Assembly (NCBI GenBank): GCA_021792365.1
Contig: JAJYUT010000005.1
Coordinates: 469,668-533,667, forward strand
Origin: Pseudomonadota bacterium
GTDB taxonomy: Bacteria; Pseudomonadota; Alphaproteobacteria; Dongiales; Dongiaceae
Length of the DNA stretch: 64,000 nt
Direction: 5' to 3'
In this document: one piece after another, positions 54,801 to 63,440 of the stretch
How the letters are laid out: each line of letters begins with the position of its first letter
How positions within the stretch are numbered: position 1 is the first letter of the stretch
Position numbers and translations under genes: made by a program
The notes under the pieces: model-generated
The model's database searches: none
Told to the model about the DNA's origin: nothing
The model's input: only the letters and a program-made list of their open reading frames with translations

Positions 54801-55085
54801 CAGCCTGCCATAGGCCGCGCGGTCTTCCGGGTAGCAGAGCAGGCTCGGTGCATCCTGGAGATCGAGCCGGCAGCCGACGATGAGCCGGATAGGCCTGAGG
54901 CGCTCTTTTATCTGATTGCAAGCGTCATAGGCACGCACAATGCCTGCCAGCGTATTGCGATCCGTGATCCCGATCGCTTCATACCCTAGCGCGGCTGCCT
55001 GCAGCGCCAGCTCTTGCGGACGCGACCCGCCCTGCAGGAAGGAGAAGTTGGTGGTGACCTGGAGCTCGACGGGACGGAGGGTCAT
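51861..55085 (-). CDS. dnaE2: Error-prone DNA polymerase III alpha-like subunit (DnaE2/ImuC)
   Basis: 1074 residues, the expected length. PHP domain at the start ([35 protein letters not shown]), polymerase core with catalytic aspartates in [17 protein letters not shown], the [18 protein letters not shown] segment, and a C-terminal OB domain ([29 protein letters not shown]). With ImuA and ImuB it performs SOS mutagenic translesion synthesis. The start at ATG 55085 lies directly after the imuB stop, so it is co-transcribed. Confidence 0.97.
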   Translation of the reverse strand: [1074 protein letters not shown]

Positions 55086-55086
55086 G

Positions 55087-56664
55087 TCATCCAAACATCC
55101 CATGCATGTACCAGCGTGGCGCGGCCGTCGTCTGATAGAGACCCGCGCGATAGAGCCAGAAGCGGCGGCCTTCGGAATCCTCCACGCGGTAATAGTCGCG
55201 GATCTCTGCATCCTGGTCGCCGGGCAGCCACCATTCCGGCGCGATGCGTTCGGGGCCTTCGGCCGCACGGACCTTGTGCAGGACGTGGCGCCAGCGGAAC
55301 CTCACCGGCGGATCATCCGGGATCGGCGCCACGGCTTCGATCGGTTCCGGATGAGGCAGCAGTCGGATGGGCCGTTGCGATGCCTTCGGCCAATGCAGGC
55401 GCGGGCTTTCGGCCAGCGGCGGCAGGCGGCGCACCGCACGTTCGGGAATGTGGCTTTCCCGTGTCTCGACGCGATGCACGGCAGCTTCGCCCAGTCGGTT
55501 GGTCAGGCGGTCGATGAGCGGGGCAAGATCGTGACGGATGGCACCGCCCGCTTCTAAATCATGCTGCTGTGTCGTCAGCCGCTCCATCTCGAGCCCGGAC
55601 AGACGCATCGCCTCGAAACCGTCTTCGGGGCGGAGCTGATCGAGCTTTTCCTCGAACAGGCGGAACAGATGCGCGGCATCGAGGCTGGCGCGTGCGGTCC
55701 CGATGGTGAGGCGCTGGGTCTCGCCATCCACGCGGTAGCAGGAAAGGTCCAGCTTGCGCGGCCCGCTGTCATGGGGCCGTAGCGCCTCGGTCAACCGTTT
55801 CAGCAGCAGGTGGAGCGCACGGTCGATGCCGGCGCGCTGCGCAACCGGCTCGGCGAAATCCATGCGAACGTAGCATTGCGGCGGCGGCAGAAGGGGTGAC
55901 ATGGTCTCGTCCTGCCCCCCCAATGCCTGGTCCAGCCGGTTCATGAGCACGGCGCCGAACCGCCGCGCCAGAGCCGCGCGCGGCAGGGCGCAGAGATCGG
56001 CGACCCGCTTCAAGCCCAGCCGCTGCAATTGCGCGCACAATTCCTCCGGCAGGCGCAATGCCGCCGGCGGCAGATCGGCCAAGGCGGCTTTCTGCTGGCC
56101 GGACGGCATGACTTGGCGCGTGCCGGTGCTGTAATGCGCCCCGCCCCATGCCGCACCGATCGTGTCGGCGATGGCGGCGCGATAATGGAGGCCGAAGCGA
56201 CGCATGTGCCGGTCGAGATCGGCCAGCATCCGCGCCTCACTGCCCCACAAATGCGCGCAGCCGGCAATGTCCAGCATCAGGCCATCCGTCCCGTCGATCG
56301 CAACCAGCGGCGAGAACCGCGTCGCCCAATCGGCAAGGCGCTCGAGGTCCGCCGCATCAGCCTCTGGATCGAGCGGCAGCACGATGACCTGTGGCACCCA
56401 GGCGCGCGCGTCGGCCACCGCCACGCCAGGTTTCAGCCCGAGCGCCCGGGCCGCGGGATTCGCTGCCCCGATCTCCAGGCGGTTGCCCACTTGCACGGCC
56501 ATCACCGAAGGCGGCTCTACCTGTGCGCGCTCAGCCGAAGCGGAAGAGGGCGGCCGCTGCCCGCTCTGCTTCAGGTTCCGCCGCTGACGCCGCCGATATT
56601 GATCTGTCGGCCAGTGCGGCAGCCACAGGGACAGGAACCGCCGTGACCCGCTGCCCATCAGCAT
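55087..56664 (-). CDS. imuB: Y-family polymerase-like mutagenesis protein ImuB
   Basis: 525 residues. It starts MLMGSGSRRFLSLWLPHWPTD, the usual ImuB opening. The polymerase-like fold is present (TDGLMLDIAGCAHLWG, IADTIGAAWGGAHY), but the acidic catalytic residues of true Y polymerases are not at the expected places, as known for ImuB, which links the beta clamp to DnaE2. Its start lies 134 bases inside the end of imuA. A second ATG at 56658 is possible. Confidence 0.93.
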   Translation of the reverse strand: MLMGSGSRRFLSLWLPHWPTDQYRRRQRRNLKQSGQRPPSSASAERAQVEPPSVMAVQVGNRLEIGAANPAARALGLKPGVAVADARAWVPQVIVLPLDPEADAADLERLADWATRFSPLVAIDGTDGLMLDIAGCAHLWGSEARMLADLDRHMRRFGLHYRAAIADTIGAAWGGAHYSTGTRQVMPSGQQKAALADLPPAALRLPEELCAQLQRLGLKRVADLCALPRAALARRFGAVLMNRLDQALGGQDETMSPLLPPPQCYVRMDFAEPVAQRAGIDRALHLLLKRLTEALRPHDSGPRKLDLSCYRVDGETQRLTIGTARASLDAAHLFRLFEEKLDQLRPEDGFEAMRLSGLEMERLTTQQHDLEAGGAIRHDLAPLIDRLTNRLGEAAVHRVETRESHIPERAVRRLPPLAESPRLHWPKASQRPIRLLPHPEPIEAVAPIPDDPPVRFRWRHVLHKVRAAEGPERIAPEWWLPGDQDAEIRDYYRVEDSEGRRFWLYRAGLYQTTAAPRWYMHGMFG

Positions 56665-57364
56665 GATCGAACTCCATGATCCAGGAAGCTGCCCCCGCAT
56701 TGCGGCAGCGCCAAAGATCGAGGCGCCACTGTGCCGGCCCCAGTTCCGGCGGGGTCGCCGGTTTCTGATCCGGCATGCGTGAATGAAGTTGGGGGGAAAT
56801 GCGCCAGCGCGTGGCTGCCGCGATCGGCTGCGGGCGCTGTTGCCGCGCCATGTCGTGCGTCCGCCAACGCCGCAACAGGAAGCAGGGAATGCCCGCTTGT
56901 TCCGCCGCCAATTGCAGGCGGCGCGAGGCATTCATCGTCAGCACACCAACTTCGCCGACAACCGCGCTCAGAGACCGGCTGCGCAACGCTTCCTCGAGCG
57001 CCCAGCACACCTCCGCATCGCGCCTGGCGGAGACGAGGATCAGCCGCCGCAGATCGAGGCCGAAGGCGGCAAGACCGGGCGCATAGAGATCGGCATCCTG
57101 TGTGATCCAGGCGATCCATCCCGACGCATTGGACCTCAGAGACAGCGCGAGAAAGCAGGCGCCCGCCGAACCTTGTTCTTCATCTCCGGCATGACCGGCA
57201 ACTTCATGGACAGCGCCGAGCGGGACGGCCGCCTCACGCAGGCAAGTATCGATAGCGGTGGTGCCGGTAGAAAGCACAGCACCCGGCGCACGTGACTCCG
57301 GCCGCAGGGCCGGGATGCAGGCAATGCGCTGTTTCAACTGAGCCAAATCGATCCGAGCATTCAT
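56531..57364 (-). CDS. imuA: SOS mutagenesis accessory protein ImuA
   Basis: 277 residues, RecA/SulA-like fold. Recognisable parts are TGTTAIDTCLREAAVPLGAVHEVAG near the start, GWIAWITQDADLYAPGLAAFGLDLRRLILV, and SLSAVVGEVG. It inhibits RecA or helps ImuB in other species. It is the first gene of the cassette, with a LexA box 22 bases upstream of its ATG. The last 45 codons overlap imuB in another frame; the tail they encode (Ala/Glu-rich) is longer than usual. Confidence 0.93.
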   Translation of the reverse strand: MNARIDLAQLKQRIACIPALRPESRAPGAVLSTGTTAIDTCLREAAVPLGAVHEVAGHAGDEEQGSAGACFLALSLRSNASGWIAWITQDADLYAPGLAAFGLDLRRLILVSARRDAEVCWALEEALRSRSLSAVVGEVGVLTMNASRRLQLAAEQAGIPCFLLRRWRTHDMARQQRPQPIAAATRWRISPQLHSRMPDQKPATPPELGPAQWRLDLWRCRNAGAASWIMEFDHADGQRVTAVPVPVAAALADRSISAASAAEPEAERAAAALFRFG

Positions 57365-57385
57365 GGTCGCGCAGCCGCATTGTGT

Positions 57386-57400
57386 GTTCTTCTTTTGTTC
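57386..57400 (-). promoter_or_regulatory. LexA box (alphaproteobacterial type)
   Basis: GTTC-TTCTTTT-GTTC, the direct repeat with a 7-base spacer that LexA binds in Alphaproteobacteria. It lies 22 bases upstream of the imuA ATG and makes the cassette DNA-damage inducible. Confidence 0.88.
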
Positions 57401-57577
57401 TAAACACGCGAGCCTGTCAAGGCGTCCAGATCTCTGGAAATGTCATTCAATGTTATTAAAAAAACACCGCTAAATGGATGAATTAGTTAGATTTTTTCAC
57501 GCTCTGGTTCATGCCCCATTCAGGTGCCCGTTGCTAGCTTTCATGCCATCGGATCAGACAGCACGAAGGAAGCTGCA

Positions 57578-58387
57578 ATGAACCCAACCATTCGTAATCT
57601 CCTGGCCTCGCTCTTGATCGCCGCGGTCGCGCCGATGGGCCTGGCGGCGCTCGATCTCGAGCAGTCGGCCTACGCCAAGAACGGCGGCGGGAAAGGTGGC
57701 GGGAATGGTGGCGGCGGCGGAAATAACGGCGGCGGCAAGGGTGGAGGCAATGGCGACGGGAACGGTGGCGGTAATGGTCACGGCCACAGCGGCCACGGCA
57801 GCAAAGCCGCCAACGCAACAGGCCAATCCAAGGCTGCAAAGAGTGGTACTGAGGACGGCGAGGGCATGAGGCCCAACGAACTGGGCAAGCTGAACGGCGT
57901 CATGCATGCTTCTGACAACGCCATCGAAAATGCCAGTCCCAACTCGCCACTCGGCATGGCCCGCCAATTCGGCGAAGCTTTGGCGGGGTTCCTTGGCGTA
58001 GACGACGAGGACACGACGGACGAGGGTACGACCGAAGGCGAGGGTGACGAGGTCGCCGACGAGACTACCATCGATGACCTGGGCAATATGATGGCCGGAA
58101 TGACCAATAAGACGGTCACGGGCGATCAGGTTCAAGCTGTTGCCGACAAGGTCGGCGTTCCGACCACCGACGAGGCAGCCGACGATCCGACTGACGACAC
58201 GACTGACGATACTGCAGACGAAACGGGTCCCGCATTGGATCAGGAGACGGCCGATGCCATTGCCGCAGCGGCCAACAACCCAACGACTGGCACCATCGAC
58301 GACGATACCGATGGCGATGACGATACCGACGGTGATGACACGGCCGACGCCGGCGACACAGGCGGCGAGGAAACCGCCACGAACTAA
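57578..58387 (+). CDS. Secreted Gly-rich and Asp/Thr-rich acidic protein
   Basis: 269 residues. A signal peptide (LLASLLIAAVAPMGLAALD) leads to a Gly/Lys/Asn-rich stretch (about 30-75, GGGKGGGNGG type), a short folded-looking middle (about 90-150, RPNELGKLNGVMHASDNAIENASPNSPLG) and a long acidic tail of Asp/Thr/Glu repeats (DDTTDDTADETG, DDDTDGDDDTDGDD). The middle resembles small domains of other alphaproteobacterial secreted proteins. The tail could bind calcium. GAAGGAAGC precedes the ATG; a terminator follows. Confidence 0.78.
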   Translation: MNPTIRNLLASLLIAAVAPMGLAALDLEQSAYAKNGGGKGGGNGGGGGNNGGGKGGGNGDGNGGGNGHGHSGHGSKAANATGQSKAAKSGTEDGEGMRPNELGKLNGVMHASDNAIENASPNSPLGMARQFGEALAGFLGVDDEDTTDEGTTEGEGDEVADETTIDDLGNMMAGMTNKTVTGDQVQAVADKVGVPTTDEAADDPTDDTTDDTADETGPALDQETADAIAAAANNPTTGTIDDDTDGDDDTDGDDTADAGDTGGEETATN

Positions 58388-58410
58388 GAATCGGTACTGA
58401 AGCGAGGCTG

Positions 58411-58442
58411 GCGCGGGAGGAAACTCCCGCGCTTTCCTTTTG
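58411..58442 (+). terminator. Intrinsic terminator of the secreted-protein gene
   Basis: Perfect 9-bp stem GCGCGGGAG/CTCCCGCGC with a four-base GAAA loop and a TTTCCTTTTG tail. Confidence 0.85.
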
Positions 58443-58444
58443 CG

Positions 58445-59953
58445 TCAGCGCGCTTCGCTGGTGCGGCCGCGGCGGAGCAGGAAGGCCGGCGTGTGGTCGC
58501 CAAAGGCAAGGCCCGGCAGCCCAGCATCGTCGTTGCGGTGAACGCGCCCATCACGCCGCTGCGGGCGCGGCGCCTGCTGCTCGGCGTCCTGGTGGTCCCG
58601 CCCGCCGGAACGGCGCTGATGGCGGTTCAAGTGCGATTCCTTCTCGGCCGGCAGCGGCAGGGCGACACTGGCTTCCAGCATCGCGTGCCGGCCGACCTCG
58701 CGCTCCGGGTGCGGCACCACCGCATCAATCACCTCATCCACCTTGGGCTGGCGCTTCTCCTGCTTCGGGCGTCCACGCTCGTGACGGCCGCCGCGGCCGC
58801 GCGCTTCGCGGCCACTGGACAGAGCGGCGCCTTCCAGGCCCTCGATAGCAATGCGCGGGATCGCCCCGCCAACCAGCTTCTCGATGGCGGCGACGTATTT
58901 GCCGTCGCTCGGGGCGGCCAAGGTGAAGGCATGCCCTTCACGGCCGGCACGGCCCGTGCGCCCGATCCGGTGCACGTAATCCTCGGCATGCATCGGAACG
59001 TCGAAATTGAAGACGTGGCTGAGGCCCTTGATATCGAGGCCACGCGCCGCGACATCGCTGCACACCATCAGCCGCGCTTCACCGCGCTTGAATTTCTCAA
59101 GCGTCTCCGTGCGGGCCGGCTGCGACATGTCGCCATGCAGGCGCACGGCGTCAAAGCCATGCTTGGTGAGCGATTTGAAGAGGATCTCCACGTCGCGCTT
59201 GCGATTACAGAAGATGAGCGCGTTGGTCACGTTCTCGCTGCGGATCAGCCGGCGCAGCGCCTCGCGCTTCTGCTCCGTCTCCACTACCGCGATCGCCTGG
59301 ACAACCGTTGTGGCTGCTGTTGCCGGCGGGGACACGCTGATTTCCTTGGGGTTCATCAGGAAGGCGTCGGCCAGCCTGCGGATCTCCGGCGCCATGGTGG
59401 CGGAAAAGAATAGGGTCTGTCGCAGCTTCGGCAGCATCCCGACGATCCGCTCGACATCCGGGATGAAGCCCATGTCCAGCATCCGGTCGGCCTCGTCGAT
59501 CACCAGGATCTTGACATCGTTCATCAGGATCTTGCCGCGCTCGAACAGGTCGATGAGGCGGCCCGGCGTCGCGATCAGCACATCGACGCCACGATCCAGC
59601 TTCTTTTCCTGGTCGACGAAGCTCTCGCCACCTATGAGCAGCGCGTAGCTCAGGTTTGCATTCTTGCCATACTTCTCGAAGCTGTCCGCAACCTGGGTGG
59701 CCAGCTCCCGAGTCGGCTCCAGGATCAGCGAGCGCGGCATGCGGGCCTTGGCCCGTCCGCTGCTCAAGATCTCGATCATGGGCAGGGTGAAACCGGCAGT
59801 CTTGCCAGTGCCGGTCTGGGCACAGCCCAGAACATCGCGACCCATCAGAACCACTGGAATTGCTTGGGCTTGGATGGGAGTGGGCTGCTGATAGCCGAGA
59901 TCGGCAATCGCTTGCAGGATAGTGGGGCTGAGCCCCAGTTCTTCGAACGTCAT
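58445..59953 (-). CDS. DEAD-box RNA helicase (RhlE type)
   Basis: 502 residues. All helicase motifs are visible: Q motif (FEELGLSPTILQAIADLGYQQPTPIQAQAIP), AQTGTGKT, PTRELA, VIDEADRMLDMGF, FSATM, and the C-terminal ARGLDIKGLSHVFNFDVP and HRIGRTGRAG. The basic C-terminal 130 residues (ARGRGGRHERGRPKQEKRQ) aid RNA binding. It starts at ATG 59953; upstream extension is not protein-like. A role in ribosome assembly or cold adaptation is usual for the family. Confidence 0.94.
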   Translation of the reverse strand: MTFEELGLSPTILQAIADLGYQQPTPIQAQAIPVVLMGRDVLGCAQTGTGKTAGFTLPMIEILSSGRAKARMPRSLILEPTRELATQVADSFEKYGKNANLSYALLIGGESFVDQEKKLDRGVDVLIATPGRLIDLFERGKILMNDVKILVIDEADRMLDMGFIPDVERIVGMLPKLRQTLFFSATMAPEIRRLADAFLMNPKEISVSPPATAATTVVQAIAVVETEQKREALRRLIRSENVTNALIFCNRKRDVEILFKSLTKHGFDAVRLHGDMSQPARTETLEKFKRGEARLMVCSDVAARGLDIKGLSHVFNFDVPMHAEDYVHRIGRTGRAGREGHAFTLAAPSDGKYVAAIEKLVGGAIPRIAIEGLEGAALSSGREARGRGGRHERGRPKQEKRQPKVDEVIDAVVPHPEREVGRHAMLEASVALPLPAEKESHLNRHQRRSGGRDHQDAEQQAPRPQRRDGRVHRNDDAGLPGLAFGDHTPAFLLRRGRTSEAR

Positions 59954-60174
59954 TATCTCTAGATGCGGGCATTTACTGGGATCGCCGAAGGGCGAAAGTG
60001 AGCAGGGGGAGCCCGATCCCGCTGCCGAAAGGTTGCGCGCACTATATGGATAAGGCAAACTTTGTCAATTCAACCGGTTGGCTTGTTGTTTGCAGTTAAC
60101 CCAGAATTCATACTTCAAACAGCAAGCGCCGAATACCGCTCCAGGCAGAAGGTCGGATTTTGAAGAGCCGGGCG

Positions 60175-60699
60175 TCAGCAGCCGGGTATGACGCACAGGT
60201 CGCGATCGCGATCATCCGCGCTGGGGCCGGGGAACAGCTTCACCACCGCGAACCGCACGAACTTGCGGAATCGCGGGTCGTCCGGCCCGGAGATGTCGGC
60301 TACCGATCCCGTCAGGAAGGTCAGGGCCGCTCCGGTACCGGGGCACAGGGCCGCTACCAGCGTCATGTCGCCGCTCCTCGGCCCGCCGCCCGATGCCCGG
60401 CAGGCCAGATCCTTGTTGACGCTGATGGATCCGTTGAAGGCGAGCCGAATGCGATAGGGGCTGGCATCGCTCGGCACGATTCCTTTCGGCTGGATGGTGT
60501 CGGAGACGAGGTCGCTGAACGCCTGCTGATCCATGCCGAAGGGATTGCCGGAGACGTCCGCCTTCAAGGCCTTGGTATACGGCACGAACTGGTATTGCTG
60601 GGGATCGTAGCCGGATTCCACGCGAATCCGGTCGATCCGTCCGGGTGTGCAGGCGGCAACCAAGGCGCTGGCCAAGAAAACTGCAAGATGTCTGGACAT
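60175..60699 (-). CDS. Lipoprotein, function unknown
   Basis: 174 residues with a lipoprotein signal (MSRHLAVFLASALVAAC, lipobox LVAAC). The mature part has YDPQQYQFVPYTKALKADVSGNPFG and a Cys-containing C-terminus (DRDLCVIPGC). I recognise no domain. GGAGAAGCCGCG precedes the ATG at 60699. It is divergent from the DUF1489 gene, 76 bases away. Confidence 0.82.
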   Translation of the reverse strand: MSRHLAVFLASALVAACTPGRIDRIRVESGYDPQQYQFVPYTKALKADVSGNPFGMDQQAFSDLVSDTIQPKGIVPSDASPYRIRLAFNGSISVNKDLACRASGGGPRSGDMTLVAALCPGTGAALTFLTGSVADISGPDDPRFRKFVRFAVVKLFPGPSADDRDRDLCVIPGC

Positions 60700-60775
60700 C
60701 GCGGCTTCTCCGGGGAATCTGTTCAGCCTCATTTGACGACCACCGGCTCGCCAAGCCATCACATTCTCGCGAGAC

Positions 60776-61231
60776 ATGACTATTCACCTTATCAAGCTCT
60801 GCGTCGGCGTCAGCGACGTCAACCAACTCATCCAGGAGCACGAGCGCCTGGCCAAGCAGGCGCTCAAACGCAAGAAGCCGGTCGAGGATCATCATTGGAC
60901 GCGCATGCGGCCCAAGCGCGCTGACGAAGTGCTCGACGGCGGCTCCCTGTTCTGGGTCATTCGCGGGGTGATCCGCGTTCGCCACCGGATTCTACGCCTG
61001 GACGACGTGACGGATACGGACGGCCAGGGATATTGCTCGATCGTCTACGATCCGAAGGTGGTCCTGGTGGAGCCACGGCCACGGCGCGCGTTCCAGGGCT
61101 GGCGCTATCTGGAGGCGGAGGATGTGCCGTCCGATCTGCCCAACCAGCGCCAAGCCCTCGCCAACGCGGCGGCGGAGGGCCATATGCCGGCGGACATGCT
61201 GGCTGAACTGCGGACGCTGGGTCTCTTCTAG
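60776..61231 (+). CDS. DUF1489 family protein
   Basis: 151 residues. The family is of unknown function and nearly universal in Alphaproteobacteria. Signature parts: HLIKLCVGVSDVNQL, VLDGGSLFWVIRGVIRVRHRIL and RPRRAFQGWRYLEAEDVPSDL. Its stop overlaps the stop of the convergent chrA gene in the palindrome CTAG at 61228-61231. Confidence 0.92.
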   Translation: MTIHLIKLCVGVSDVNQLIQEHERLAKQALKRKKPVEDHHWTRMRPKRADEVLDGGSLFWVIRGVIRVRHRILRLDDVTDTDGQGYCSIVYDPKVVLVEPRPRRAFQGWRYLEAEDVPSDLPNQRQALANAAAEGHMPADMLAELRTLGLF

Positions 61232-62535
61232 GCAAACGCTGCCTGGGCCAGGTAGCCGATGGCGCCGCTCGCCAGCAGCACCTTGACCAGGTTGACCCGC
61301 CAGTGCAGCAGGGCCAGCCCTGCCGCCAGCGAGAGCGCAATGGCGATGAGATCGGCACTGCGCCAATCCGGCCAGGTGACGGTCGCCGGACCGAACGAGA
61401 CGTCCGTGACCTGCCGGAACAGCACGTGCAGGGCGAACCAGAGCGCGAGGTTCGCGATGACACCGACCACCGCCGCCGTCACCATCGCCAGAGCGCCGGA
61501 GAGATAGCGGTTCTGCCGCACGCGCTCGACATAGGGCGCGCCCAGGAAGATCCAGATGAAGCTCGGCACGAACGTCACCCAGGTGACGAAGATCGCACCG
61601 AGCGTGCCGGCAAACATCGGGGAGAGAATGCCCGCCTGCTGATGCGCCGCATAGAATCCGACGAAGCTGAGCACCAGGATCAGCGGCCCCGGCGTGGTCT
61701 CCGCGAGCGCCAAGCCGTCGATCATGTTGCCGGTGGTCAGCCAGCCGTAGTTCTGCACCGCCTGCTGCGCCACATAGGTGAGGACGGCATAGGCGCCGCC
61801 GAAGGTCACCACAGCCATCTTGGCGAAGAACCAGCCCATCTGCGGGAAGATGTGGGCGCCGCCCAGGAGCAGGGCGAGCAGCGCGATCGGCCCGAGCCAC
61901 AGCGCCGCGCCGACTACGACGGTTCGAAAGGGCCGCGGTGCGCTCGACGACTGTTCCAGCACCCTTTCGTCGGCAGTCTTGGAGGCGGTTCCGTCAGAGC
62001 GCCACGCCATTGCCAAGCCGAGGGTGGCCGCGGCGAGAATCACGATGGGGAACGGAATCCGGAAGACGAACAGGGCGAGGAAGGCCAACGCCGCCACGAC
62101 GATATGCATGGGCTGCTTCAATGCCCGCTTTGCGACACGCCACAGGGCCTCGGCCACCAAGGCGATGACGGCACATTTGAGCCCGAAGAACACGCCCATC
62201 AGCCACGGCAATTGGCCGAAGGCGGCGTAGGCGGCGCTGAGAGCCAGGATCACGCAGAAGCCCGGCAGCACGAACAGGATGCCGGCAATCAGGCCGCCCT
62301 TCACGCCATGCAGCAGCCAGCCCAGATAGGTGGCAAGCTGCTGCGCCTCCGGACCGGGCAGCAGCATGCAGAAATTGAGCGCATGCAGGAACTGCGCCTC
62401 GCCTACCCATTTGCGCTCGTCGACGACGAGGCGATGCATGAGTGCGATTTGACCCGCCGGCCCACCGAAGCCGAGGCAACCGACCTTGAACCAGAGCCTG
62501 GTCGCCTCGGCGAAGCTCGGATGCGTGTCGCTCAT
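61228..62535 (-). CDS. chrA: Chromate efflux transporter ChrA
   Basis: 435 residues with two homologous chromate-transport domains of about six helices each (LWFKVGCLGFGGPAGQIALMH and FFAKMAVVTFGGAYAVLTYVAQQAV). The paired motif FGGP/FGGA is diagnostic for the CHR superfamily. It expels chromate at the inner membrane. The start overlaps the upstream chrB-like stop by four bases, so both are co-translated. Confidence 0.94.
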   Translation of the reverse strand: MSDTHPSFAEATRLWFKVGCLGFGGPAGQIALMHRLVVDERKWVGEAQFLHALNFCMLLPGPEAQQLATYLGWLLHGVKGGLIAGILFVLPGFCVILALSAAYAAFGQLPWLMGVFFGLKCAVIALVAEALWRVAKRALKQPMHIVVAALAFLALFVFRIPFPIVILAAATLGLAMAWRSDGTASKTADERVLEQSSSAPRPFRTVVVGAALWLGPIALLALLLGGAHIFPQMGWFFAKMAVVTFGGAYAVLTYVAQQAVQNYGWLTTGNMIDGLALAETTPGPLILVLSFVGFYAAHQQAGILSPMFAGTLGAIFVTWVTFVPSFIWIFLGAPYVERVRQNRYLSGALAMVTAAVVGVIANLALWFALHVLFRQVTDVSFGPATVTWPDWRSADLIAIALSLAAGLALLHWRVNLVKVLLASGAIGYLAQAAFA

Positions 62536-63359
62536 CGCGCGATCGCCTTGGGCGGCCAGGCGTGGGTCTCCGCCGTGAGATCGCGCTGCCAGCGATAGAG
62601 CGCATCGTAGATCGGCATGCCTGCGTCCAGCAGCGCATGGTCGTCCTCGATCAGGTTGGCGAGGCCGAGGGAGATGGCGTAGAGGCCTGAAGACTGCGCC
62701 GTCAGATCGAGGCGCGACGTGTCGGCGCCTCGGATGATGCGCGCCATCTGGCCCAGCGCTGTGTCCTGTATTCCGAAATCCCCCAGCATGGCATCGAACG
62801 TACAGGTTTCGCCGCGATGTGAGAAGGTGACGTCCGGGATGTCGAACGGGATGGCGCTTCGGGCATCGGCCTGGGCGAGGACCTGGTCCGCCGGCACGTA
62901 GTGAAAGAGCGCCAGGGGATCGATGAAGCGGCGGATCAGCCAGGGGCAGGCAATGCGATCGATCTTCGGCCGCGCCCGCGTGATCCAGGAGGTCGCGCGG
63001 GTGCCGTCGTGGATCGCTGTCTTCCGAAAATGCGGGTAGCCAGCTTCGATCCAGCCTTCGATGCCCTCCCTCAGGTAGCAGGCGTCGAGGCCGGAAGCCT
63101 GAAGTTCAGCCGCCGCGTTCTGGCTGACTTCGTGGCCGTGCACGCAAGCAGCGATGATAGGCCTGCCGGCCGGCAGTTCGGAGCGCCAAGCGGCGATGTT
63201 TTCAGGGTTGCGATGGAGACTGCCGCACACCAGATAGTTGGAGGCGGCGAAAGCGACCTCGCGCCGGACATCGATCACCAGAGGGTGTTGGGCGGATCCA
63301 AGGGTCCGGGCCAGTTCAGAGGCGGAAATCGAGCCCGAGATCCGAGTTGAGGAAGCCAT
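62532..63359 (-). CDS. Rhodanese-ChrB fusion protein (chromate resistance)
   Basis: 275 residues. An N-terminal rhodanese-like domain (about 10-110) has a Cys loop ACVHGHEVS, so the catalytic Cys is present. The C-terminal half is a ChrB C-terminal domain (WITRARPKIDRIACPWLIRRFIDP...FHYVPADQV...FDAMLGDFGI). It lacks the N-terminal DNA-binding part of true ChrB, so it is probably an accessory enzyme rather than the regulator. AAAGGAGAGC precedes the ATG at 63359. It leads a two-gene operon with chrA. Confidence 0.88.
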   Translation of the reverse strand: MASSTRISGSISASELARTLGSAQHPLVIDVRREVAFAASNYLVCGSLHRNPENIAAWRSELPAGRPIIAACVHGHEVSQNAAAELQASGLDACYLREGIEGWIEAGYPHFRKTAIHDGTRATSWITRARPKIDRIACPWLIRRFIDPLALFHYVPADQVLAQADARSAIPFDIPDVTFSHRGETCTFDAMLGDFGIQDTALGQMARIIRGADTSRLDLTAQSSGLYAISLGLANLIEDDHALLDAGMPIYDALYRWQRDLTAETHAWPPKAIAR

Positions 63360-63440
63360 GGCACAGCTCTCCTTTGCGCGTCGCGCGCAACAGGTGAGCA
63401 GAGCTTGGATGCCAGGCATCTTGGGAAAGCCGGGAGTCTG

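Noticed and set aside
53223..54989. 588-codon frame antisense to dnaE2
   Set aside because: DnaE2 is clear on the minus strand.
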